From Paludibacteraceae bacterium (lineage in GTDB: Bacteria; Bacteroidota; Bacteroidia; Bacteroidales; Paludibacteraceae): a stretch of 43,040 nt of DNA. The stretch is from NCBI GenBank assembly GCA_905234835.1, contig CAJOIZ010000031.1, positions 1-43,040 of the forward strand, read 5' to 3'. Made by a program: the position numbers and the translations under genes. Positions 23,817 to 31,813 of this stretch are shown piece after piece; the stretch's first letter is position 1, and every line of letters begins with the position of its first letter. A model generated the notes under the pieces. That model was not told the DNA's origin. It saw nothing but the letters and a program-made list of their open reading frames with translations, and searched no databases.

Positions 23817-26800
23817 ATGAGAAAATCTTTCTTTTTTACCCTCATTTGCCTGATGTGCGTGTGCACGATGCAGGCTGGTAATGAATCAAAGCCGGAAAAG
23901 CAGCTAAAACCGGTGAACGTGTCGCAACCGAGGCTTATGCCGCAAGAGACAGGAGAAGCCTATGTTTACTTTACCTCGGACGATAACTATGAAACCATCA
24001 CGATTTATTGTGACAATAAGATGGACGAACGAGAAGGAATTCAGTATTGGATTCTTTTTACTTCGGATGGAGAGGACATCCGTACAGGCATCAAAAAGGT
24101 AATTCTTGACGTGTCTTTAAGTGAACACTTCTTCGAACTCACGAGTGTCTTTGAAGGATTCAGCGCGTTGGAAACCATTGAGAACATGCATTTTCTCAAT
24201 TTGAGTTACACGACTACAACAGAGAGAATGTTCTATGGTTGTTCGTCCTTGTCCGTTTTGGATTTGCAGACTCTGGCGCCTAACAGTTACCTCCAAAATG
24301 TCGATTCCATGTTTGCCGGTTGCACCTCGCTCAAAACGATTTACTGCAACTATGACATCAGCCAAAACGAGGAATTGGCTGCAGGAAAAGGTCTTTTCGC
24401 GGGTTGTACCAAACTGACGGGCGATAAAGGTACAACCTATGACCCGGAACAAACAGGAGCGATGTATGCGCGTCCCGACAAAGGAGGAGAGAACCCGGGC
24501 TATTTCACGGTTCCTCTGTCAGATATCTACGGTGTATTAAGCAAGGACGGCAAGACCTTCACCATTCGCTATGACGGGAACAAAAGTGCTAACAAAGGCC
24601 TGACACCCAATGAATGGGCGACGTATGAGTTTGCGGAGAAACGCGGGAATGTGGTGACCATTGACATTGACCCGACAATGGATTATGCCCGTCCCACGAA
24701 CCTCGCCTACTGGTTCGATGATTTCTACAGTGCCACATCTATTTATGGCCTCTATTACTTGCACACGGACGAAGTGACCGACATGACCTATCTGTTCCAT
24801 GACTGTATGCGCTTGGAGAAAATCGACCTCTCCTGTTTCAACACATCGAAGGTGACCAAGATGAAGGGCATGTTCTCCGGCTGCGAGAAGTTAAAGAGAA
24901 TCGGCGTTATTTATTTTGACACGAAGAACGTGACCGACATGAACGGAATGTTCATGAACTGCAAAACGGTCAAGGAGTTGGATGTGTACAATTTTGACAT
25001 GTCAAATGTCACGGATGCGTCCAAGATGTTTGCCGGTTGTGAGAAACTGAAAGTTATTCTGTGCGACGATGACTGGAGCGGTCTCGGTTTTACGGATGAC
25101 GATATGTTCAAGGGTTGCACCAGTATCCAAAGCAACAATGAGTTGGATACGCCTACGCCGTATGATGAGGGGCATACCGGCAAGGAGTATGCGCATCCGG
25201 ACGGAGAAAACGGACAACCCGGTTATTTCACGACACCGAAAAAAATGTATGCCGTCTTCACGGACGAGGATAAGACCGTTACGTTCTATTATGACCGTAA
25301 GATAAAAGAACGCAACGGCGTAGAGGACAGGGAATGGGCGAAAGACGAATATGCCGGAACCCGTGCAAAAGTGGAAAAAGCGGTTTTCGACCAATCGGTT
25401 AATAACTATAACTGCCAGACTCTGTCAGATTGGTTCAACGGTTTCAGTCACCTGGCTTCTATTGAACACTTGGAATACTTCGACACCAAATATCTGAAGG
25501 ATGTTTCGCAGATGTTTTTAGGTTGTTCCGCGTTGGAAGAGGTGGATATCAGTTCGTTCCGTTTCGACGACTTGGAGAATGCATCCGAGATGTTTAAGGA
25601 TTGCCCGTCGCTCAAAACAATTTACTGCAACTGGGATTTTAACTATTATTGTGAGTACTTGAAGGATTCGAAAGATATGTTCGCCGGTTGCACAAGCCTC
25701 GTAGGAGGTAATGGCACAGCCTATGACGCAGCACATACTGATGCAAGTTATGCGCGTTGGGATATATCAGTGACGCGACCCGGCTATTTTACCGCCACAG
25801 AGAACGAGATTTACGGAGTCTATAATGAAAAAGACAACTCTTTCTGGATATATTATGACAATGAGCGGTTGTCATGTCATGGTCTGACCCCGGAAGAATG
25901 GATGGATGCCTCCCATGCATCCATGCGCGCCACGGTGAAGATAATAAAATGCTGGTGGTGGCTGGGAAATCCTTATCCGAAGAGTACCGCCAACTGGTTC
26001 AAGGGATTCTCGTCTGCGACAACGATTGATTTGGGTGGATTGAATACCGACTCTGTGACGGATATGAGCAATATGTTCTCGGGATGTAAAGTTTTGGAAT
26101 CGGTAGAGACAATTGATTTTGAGACAGGAAAGGTGACTTCTATGAAAGGTATGTTCAAAGATTGCAAGGAACTTTTGTGGTTGGATTTGGGGGACTTTGA
26201 CATGTCTCACGTTACCGATGCATCGGAAATGTTCTCCGGATGTAATAACTTGTATTACATATATTGCGGCAGAGACTGGTCCGTATTGTCGTTTAAGGAC
26301 GACGATATGTTCAGCGGATGTACAACCCTCCGGGGAAATGCAGAGAATCCTACCTTTTTCAGCGCGGAGCATACCGGCAAGGAGTATGCGCGGCTCGACA
26401 AAGGCGATGAACAACACGGGTATTTTTGCAGTATAAAGGAACTGTATGGTGTGTTTGGAGAAGACAAGGTGTTTACCATCTATTACGACAAAAATCGTGC
26501 GGAACGCAACGGCGTGTTAGAAGAGAAATGGATTCTCGACAAATATAAACCTGCCCGCAGTGCAGTACAAAAAGCGGTATTTGACGAATCGGTAAAAATC
26601 ATTTATATCAAAGACTTTGGAAATTGGTTTAAAGATTTCACGAGTATGACTTCTATTGAGCATCTGGACTATATCAACACTTCGCATGCGATATATCTGG
26701 ATTACATGTTCAGTCATTGCGAGTCGTTGGAAGAAATAGATTTGCGCTCGTTCGATGTGGAGGATGTGAAATATACGAGTTATATGTTCGACGGCTGTTC

Positions 26801-28301
26801 GTCGCTTAAGACCATTTATTGCAATGACCAATGGGAGATACAGAACATGAACAAAATGTTTGCAGGCTGTACGGCTCTGCAAGGCGGTGCTGGCACAAAA
26901 TACGCATCGGATCAGACAGACGGAGCCTATGCCCGCCAGGACGGAGGGAAGAGTGCGCCGGGTTATTTCACGGCGCTCTACACCGTCACGTTTGCCGACA
27001 TGAACGGCGAAGTGCTGAAGAAAGAAGACGTGTTGCAAGGCAACGGCGTGACGGCACCCGATGCACCCGAAGTGGACGGGTACTACTTCAAAGGATGGGA
27101 CAACGATTTCAGTTTTGTGACTTCGGACATCCTTGTCAAAGCGGAATACATCGACCTCGCAAAAGCCACATTGGAATTATACACTTCGTTCAGCGGCACG
27201 ACAATGACCGTCTATTACGACAAACTGCGTGAGGCGCGGCCTGTCTCCTACGACTTGGACGACCTGCCTTCCGCCTACAAGTCACTGACAAGGAAAGTGG
27301 TGTTCGACGAGACAGTCAAGGATGCGGAGCTGACGAGTCTGTCCAATCTCTGTGCGAACATGTACCAGCTGCGGGAAGTGGAAGGTTTGCAGCACATCAA
27401 CGCTGCCTTGCTGGAGGATGTGTCGTTCCTGTTCCAGAACTGCAAGAGCCTTGTGGAGATTAACCTCAACGGCTTTGACATCAAGGGCGTGACGGCGGCG
27501 TATGGTATGTTCCAGGGCTGCGGTGAACTGACCACCGTCTTCTGCGATGCGGACTTCACCAACCTCGCGGGCATGACCTCGCTCGGCATGTTCGACGGTT
27601 GCAACAAAATCGTTGGCGGCAAGGGCACCAAGTGGGAGAAAGCGCATATAGACGCCTCCTATGCCCGTCCGGATAGAGGTGTGGAGAAACCCGGCTACTT
27701 CACTGCCACACTCCTTGTGAAAGACAGTTTCCTCGTCAGCGTCGTAGTGGACGGTCTGGACGCGGAACTGGTGAACATCACAGGCGCGAAGAAATACGGC
27801 GAAGGAGACCCGGCGACACTCGGTTTTGAACTGTTGGACGAACATTATGTGTTCGACATGTGGACATGGGACGGCAATTTCCGCAAGACCGAGACGGTCA
27901 AGTTGGATGGTGTAACGGAGGACATGGAACTGACCCTGCATTTCGTGCCGAAGAACTACACCGTTACGGCTGTCGCTTCACCCGAAGAGGGAGGAACCGT
28001 CACCGGCGCAGGCACGGCACCCTATCTGTCTGTTATTACCCTTACCGCTGTTCCTGCCGAAGGATGGCAGTTCGACGGCTGGCAGGACGACAACACCGCT
28101 CCTGCGGAGCGCAGTATCACCGTCTTCGGTGAGACCACCTACACGGCTCTCTTCTCGAAGCAGACCGAAACGGGGATTGACCAAACTCTCTTCCCTTCAG
28201 GGGAGGCCCGAGGTGAGGCTTCCAAGCTTATCCGCAACGGCACCCTCTACATCCTCGTCGGCGACCGTCTATATGACGCCACAGGAAGAAGAGTGAAATA
28301 A
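23817..28301 (+). CDS. Large DUF285/BspA-type surface protein with six repeated modules
   Basis: The 1494-residue protein starts with a signal peptide (FFFTLICLMCVCTMQAG). It has six modules of about 200 residues. Each opens with a strand like FTIYYDKNRAERNG, continues through DUF285 repeats (SKVTKMKGMFSGCEKL) and closes with YARPDxGxxxPGYFT. A Flg_new/InlB-like repeat (DGYYFKGWDNDF) separates modules five and six. Near the end is a second InlB-like repeat (GWQFDGWQDDN), then a C-terminal signature YILVGDRLYDATGRRVK shared with the proteins ending at 29039 and 31814. Surface location and an adhesive or ligand-binding role are inferred from the family. A terminator follows at 28330. Confidence 0.93.
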   Translation: MRKSFFFTLICLMCVCTMQAGNESKPEKQLKPVNVSQPRLMPQETGEAYVYFTSDDNYETITIYCDNKMDEREGIQYWILFTSDGEDIRTGIKKVILDVSLSEHFFELTSVFEGFSALETIENMHFLNLSYTTTTERMFYGCSSLSVLDLQTLAPNSYLQNVDSMFAGCTSLKTIYCNYDISQNEELAAGKGLFAGCTKLTGDKGTTYDPEQTGAMYARPDKGGENPGYFTVPLSDIYGVLSKDGKTFTIRYDGNKSANKGLTPNEWATYEFAEKRGNVVTIDIDPTMDYARPTNLAYWFDDFYSATSIYGLYYLHTDEVTDMTYLFHDCMRLEKIDLSCFNTSKVTKMKGMFSGCEKLKRIGVIYFDTKNVTDMNGMFMNCKTVKELDVYNFDMSNVTDASKMFAGCEKLKVILCDDDWSGLGFTDDDMFKGCTSIQSNNELDTPTPYDEGHTGKEYAHPDGENGQPGYFTTPKKMYAVFTDEDKTVTFYYDRKIKERNGVEDREWAKDEYAGTRAKVEKAVFDQSVNNYNCQTLSDWFNGFSHLASIEHLEYFDTKYLKDVSQMFLGCSALEEVDISSFRFDDLENASEMFKDCPSLKTIYCNWDFNYYCEYLKDSKDMFAGCTSLVGGNGTAYDAAHTDASYARWDISVTRPGYFTATENEIYGVYNEKDNSFWIYYDNERLSCHGLTPEEWMDASHASMRATVKIIKCWWWLGNPYPKSTANWFKGFSSATTIDLGGLNTDSVTDMSNMFSGCKVLESVETIDFETGKVTSMKGMFKDCKELLWLDLGDFDMSHVTDASEMFSGCNNLYYIYCGRDWSVLSFKDDDMFSGCTTLRGNAENPTFFSAEHTGKEYARLDKGDEQHGYFCSIKELYGVFGEDKVFTIYYDKNRAERNGVLEEKWILDKYKPARSAVQKAVFDESVKIIYIKDFGNWFKDFTSMTSIEHLDYINTSHAIYLDYMFSHCESLEEIDLRSFDVEDVKYTSYMFDGCSSLKTIYCNDQWEIQNMNKMFAGCTALQGGAGTKYASDQTDGAYARQDGGKSAPGYFTALYTVTFADMNGEVLKKEDVLQGNGVTAPDAPEVDGYYFKGWDNDFSFVTSDILVKAEYIDLAKATLELYTSFSGTTMTVYYDKLREARPVSYDLDDLPSAYKSLTRKVVFDETVKDAELTSLSNLCANMYQLREVEGLQHINAALLEDVSFLFQNCKSLVEINLNGFDIKGVTAAYGMFQGCGELTTVFCDADFTNLAGMTSLGMFDGCNKIVGGKGTKWEKAHIDASYARPDRGVEKPGYFTATLLVKDSFLVSVVVDGLDAELVNITGAKKYGEGDPATLGFELLDEHYVFDMWTWDGNFRKTETVKLDGVTEDMELTLHFVPKNYTVTAVASPEEGGTVTGAGTAPYLSVITLTAVPAEGWQFDGWQDDNTAPAERSITVFGETTYTALFSKQTETGIDQTLFPSGEARGEASKLIRNGTLYILVGDRLYDATGRRVK

Positions 28302-28329
28302 GATACGGATTTTGTCCTTGTGTATATTC

Positions 28330-28362
28330 GGAACGCACTGTAATCAAGTGCGTTCCGCTTTT
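28330..28362 (+). terminator. Terminator of the DUF285 protein gene
   Basis: The 10-bp stem GGAACGCACT/AGTGCGTTCC with loop GTAATCA is followed by GCTTTTG, 28 nt after the stop codon. Confidence 0.85.
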
Positions 28363-28613
28363 GTATATGCTTATTCATAATCTTTTGCCTTATGTCTGTT
28401 GTCATTTTTTTCTAATTTGACAACAAAAATAGCCTTCCCCTCCCTACTTATGGAGACGTGTCCTGAAGAAATAAACCTCCTAAACCATAATTTTGAACTC
28501 ATAAACCATAAACCAACAACCATAAAAATTTCCTTTTCTTAAGATGTGACAACTTTTTTATCCCCTTTTCCCTAATAAAGTCGCAAAAAGAGTTTACTTT
28601 TCTTAAGATGGTA

Positions 28614-28644
28614 TTGCTTTTTGCCCAAAAATGTATTATCTTTG
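28614..28644 (+). promoter_or_regulatory. Promoter with no protein gene behind it
   Basis: TTG (28614-28616), a 20-bp spacer and TATCTTTG (28637-28644) form a near-consensus promoter. The next gene is on the opposite strand and ends at 29039, so the promoter points into the candidate RNA at 28648-28850. Confidence 0.65.
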
Positions 28645-28647
28645 CAC

Positions 28648-28850
28648 GTCGTTTCAGTGGAAATGACTTCACGCCGTGAGGCGTATTACAAGTGGCAGTC
28701 AGACGTGTTATCCGCCTTGTGCACAGGCGGATAAGGACGGGAAGGGACATCTATCGTACAGGATGTTTCGTGTAGCAGAGTGCCATCACCTATGTACGAC
28801 GCTTGCCGCAACATTGCGCTGCGGTACGGCGGGATGGGATGCAGCTCCCC
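28648..28850 (+). ncRNA. Candidate structured non-coding RNA
   Basis: A GC-richer block directly follows the promoter. I can draw these helices: GTCGTTTC/GAAATGAC (28648-28667), ACGCC/GGCGT closed by a GTGA tetraloop (28672-28685), ATCCGCCT/AGGCGGAT (28710-28732), ACATC/GATGT (28747-28766) and CCGCA/TGCGG (28806-28824). TGGCA (28693-28697) can pair with TGCCA (28781-28785). TCGTACA in the loop of the fourth hairpin (28754-28760) can pair with TGTACGA (28793-28799), which would make a pseudoknot. It does not look like tmRNA, RNase P or SRP RNA by their signature motifs. The 3' end is not defined. Confidence 0.45.
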
Positions 28851-28974
28851 ACACCCAAACTGCAAGTGATCTTTGACATATGAAAGTAATACCTTTGGGA
28901 ATCCTCGCTGCTGGATAGTTTGTTTTTTCAGTCACGATTTGGCATTGTCAACGGCAGCAAAGCCAAGAGTAGCA

Positions 28975-29009
28975 AAGAAAAGAAAAGGGAGTGAACCATG
29001 TCACACCCT
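28975..29009 (-). terminator. Terminator of the LRR gene pair
   Basis: On the minus strand AGGGTGTGA (29009-29001) pairs with TCACTCCCT (28994-28986) with one mismatch, and TTTTCTTTTC follows. It lies about 30 nt after the stop codon of the gene ending at 29039. Confidence 0.65.
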
Positions 29010-29038
29010 CTCCTTTGTTCTTTATTTGCGTCGTCGGT

Positions 29039-31795
29039 TTACTTCACTTCCATACCGCTGACGGAGTAGAGTTTGCCGCCGCGCAGGATGTACATCTGTC
29101 CGTTGCGCATTATCTTCTGCGTGGCGCGGTCTGCCGCATCAAGGCTCTCTGCCTCATATATGCCGGTTACCTCGTCAACAACCCACTTCGCGCCGTAGAT
29201 ATTGACTGTTCCTTCCGTTACCTCGTCATCCTCTGCAGCGGCAGGAGCGCGCAGTATCTTGGAAGGCACACGCTGCGGAGCAGGGAGCTCTTCGCCCTCA
29301 ACATAAACGCCGTAGATATAGACAAACGCGTTCTGTTGTTCGTCGAAGGGTATATCAATCTCCTGCTTTGTGGCGGGAGCCTCATTGACGGATGTACCAT
29401 CGTGGCCGGATATATATGCCTCTAATGCGCGCTTGCCGGTCACTTTCGCCTCTATCTTGATGGTACCCTTACCTGCGGGAATCTCAAAGACAATGCCGCT
29501 GAAGTTGTTGCGCAGAATGTCCATATTGCCTACGTGAGCGTCGATGTTGTCAAGCATCAGTTTGTCAACAACGGTGTTGAGAATGAGAGCCTGCTCTGTT
29601 TTGTCGTAGCGGTCGCCGTTGGTGAGGTCGCAAGTGACGTACATGTTGCCGACAAGTGCGTCGGAGAGGTCTTTGCCATCCAGTTTGCTGAAGTCGGCGG
29701 CTCCGTCCTCAGTAACAGGCTTCAGGTCAGCCACATCAGCGGGTTTGTTCTCACCTTCCATTTCAATGATGTTCTTGAAGCGTTTCCACTCGTTGTCAGC
29801 CTCATACAAGGCTTTGGTGCCTGCGGGCACATAGAGGACCGCCTTGTTGCAAGGTGCGTCTTCATCGCTCCATGAAGAGAAGCCGTTTTCAGCAAGAATG
29901 CCAGCGGGGTTGGTGATATGTGAAGTGATGACAGTGAGGTTGTCGCAGTTCATAAACGCTCCAGATGCAATCTTCTTCAGGTTCTTTGGCAGAGTGACGG
30001 AGCGCAGTCCGTAGAGTTCAGAAAAGGCCTCTTCAGCTATAGAGTCCACTGTTTCGGGAATGAAAGTGCCGTTGCAGGCAGCCAGAAGCGTATTATCCTT
30101 TGTGCGTATGACAGCATTGCAGTTGTCGCGGCTGTCGAACACGGTGTTGTTCTTGTCCACTTTGAGTTTTGTGAACATAGTGGCAAGGAAAGCCGCCGGC
30201 TCTATTTCCTTGACAGCAGCCGGAATCTCCAGTTCGCGCAACGGGCAGCCGCGGAAGGTGCGGTTGTAAATTTTCTCAAGGCTTGCGGGCAGTTGCAGAT
30301 AGCTGAGCGCGCTGCAACCTGCGAAAGCCCCTGCTCCTATTTCTGTGACCTCGTCGGGGATGATGACGGTGCGCAGAGCCGTGCAGCCAAAGAAGATGCG
30401 GTCAGGAATGCGGGTAGTGCCCTTTGCAAATGTGACTTTGCGCAGGTTAAGGCACTCCTGGAAGACGGCTGTGCCCTGATTGAACTCCCACTTGCTGCAG
30501 GAAGCGGGAATGACAATCTCCTCGAAGCCAGCGCGTGCGAAAGCGAGCCAGCCAGTGTGGATAACGGATTCGGGTATGTCAAGCGACTTGAGGTTGAGGG
30601 CATCTTCAAAGGCTTCCACTCCTACTTCTGCTACAGTATTCGGGATAGTCAGGTGCTCAAGGTTGCGTGCACCACGGAAGCAGTAGTCGCCAATGCCTGC
30701 CACGGTAAGGGTGGTTTCCTCATAGCCATCCTTCGGCGTAAGGGAATAGGTGGTATAATCTTTAAGATAGAGAGTGATTGATTCGGGAATAGTGATTTCA
30801 GACTGCTTGTAGGGGAACTCGCTGCTCCACTGGCTTACATAGGAGCCGTCATGGTTGAGATACCATACCTGCGGAAGAACCACGCTGACACCACGGCTTG
30901 TGCGCTTGTAGTAGAGTCCGTTGATAAAGAAGTCGAAATAATCATCCGCATATTTGATGCCGTAGCGCCGTGCCTCGTCCATTTCTTCAATGGAGAAGCG
31001 GCTCCAGTATTCATCGGCGGCATAGATGTCCTTCATGCCATAAGGCACATAGAGGGTAATGCCTTTTGCGTCCGGCTTCGGTTTGTCCTCATCAAGGAAA
31101 GCGAACATACGCGGACCTGCCTCAAGCAGGCTCCGGCTGTTAATCTGTATGCTCCACAGTTTGCGGGAGTACGGGCAGAAGGCAAGGGGCACCTCGGTGA
31201 AGTTCTCGCCGAAGACAACCTCTTCAACGCTGCTCCATGTGTGGAAGATAGGTATGTCCCAATCCACATCCGTCTTCACGGTGATATTACGGCCGAGATA
31301 GAGGTAGGTGCAGGTAGGTGCAATCTCATTGAAGGAGAACTCCTCGCCCGTATCGCCCTGCCTGTAAGTGAACTCGATAGGCTCGTCACCATCGGAGATG
31401 ACAAGCTCCTCAATACCTTTGTCCCATTCGTTGATGTAGGAGAGTGCCGCCAGATTCAACCCTAACGTCTTGACAGAAGCGGGGATGGTGACAGCCTTAA
31501 GATAAGGACTTTTGGCGAAAGCACTGTCACCGATAGCGGAAACGGTGTACTCGTCGTAGTTATAGGTCTCTTCGTTATAGACGGAGAGGACGGACGGGAT
31601 ATTGAGCCTGCCCATGTAGTTCTCCTCCGCCACCATATTCGGGTCAGTGTCAGAGGGGCGGAAAGTGACCGTGGCGGTCTTGTTCTCCGTGTCAAGCAGA
31701 TACCAGACACCTTCAACCTCGGTGCGTGTCTGTGCGTTCAGCAGTCCCGCCACCAGCAGGAGTGCTGCAAGAAACAAATTCTTCTTCATAGTCAT
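29039..31795 (-). CDS. BspA-like LRR surface protein with C-terminal signature
   Basis: The 918-residue protein has a signal peptide (KKNLFLAALLLVAGLLNAQ). The start is 31795 or two codons later at 31789. It carries two sets of LRR_5/BspA units (IGDSAFAKSPYLKAVTIP near residue 85, and about eight units between 370 and 650 such as TEIGAGAFAGCSALSYLQLP). A beta-rich region of about 200 residues without LRRs follows. The C-terminus MYILRGGKLYSVSGMEVK matches the signature of neighbouring secreted proteins. It starts 18 nt after the next gene upstream and is likely co-transcribed. Adhesion or binding at the cell surface is inferred from the family. Confidence 0.92.
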   Translation of the reverse strand: MTMKKNLFLAALLLVAGLLNAQTRTEVEGVWYLLDTENKTATVTFRPSDTDPNMVAEENYMGRLNIPSVLSVYNEETYNYDEYTVSAIGDSAFAKSPYLKAVTIPASVKTLGLNLAALSYINEWDKGIEELVISDGDEPIEFTYRQGDTGEEFSFNEIAPTCTYLYLGRNITVKTDVDWDIPIFHTWSSVEEVVFGENFTEVPLAFCPYSRKLWSIQINSRSLLEAGPRMFAFLDEDKPKPDAKGITLYVPYGMKDIYAADEYWSRFSIEEMDEARRYGIKYADDYFDFFINGLYYKRTSRGVSVVLPQVWYLNHDGSYVSQWSSEFPYKQSEITIPESITLYLKDYTTYSLTPKDGYEETTLTVAGIGDYCFRGARNLEHLTIPNTVAEVGVEAFEDALNLKSLDIPESVIHTGWLAFARAGFEEIVIPASCSKWEFNQGTAVFQECLNLRKVTFAKGTTRIPDRIFFGCTALRTVIIPDEVTEIGAGAFAGCSALSYLQLPASLEKIYNRTFRGCPLRELEIPAAVKEIEPAAFLATMFTKLKVDKNNTVFDSRDNCNAVIRTKDNTLLAACNGTFIPETVDSIAEEAFSELYGLRSVTLPKNLKKIASGAFMNCDNLTVITSHITNPAGILAENGFSSWSDEDAPCNKAVLYVPAGTKALYEADNEWKRFKNIIEMEGENKPADVADLKPVTEDGAADFSKLDGKDLSDALVGNMYVTCDLTNGDRYDKTEQALILNTVVDKLMLDNIDAHVGNMDILRNNFSGIVFEIPAGKGTIKIEAKVTGKRALEAYISGHDGTSVNEAPATKQEIDIPFDEQQNAFVYIYGVYVEGEELPAPQRVPSKILRAPAAAEDDEVTEGTVNIYGAKWVVDEVTGIYEAESLDAADRATQKIMRNGQMYILRGGKLYSVSGMEVK

Positions 31796-31813
31796 GTTAG
31801 TTTGGTTGTTATC

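Larger units (their letters stand above)
28302..29038. other. Intergenic region of 737 bases
   Basis: It contains a terminator (28330-28362), an AT-rich stretch with several AAACCATAA-like words (about 28480-28525), a promoter (28614-28644), the candidate structured RNA and the terminator of the opposite gene (28975-29009). No protein gene is convincing. Confidence 0.6.

Noticed and set aside
28676..28876. Plus-strand 66-codon frame in the candidate RNA
   Set aside because: It begins at GTG, has no recognisable protein features, and the bases are better explained by RNA helices.
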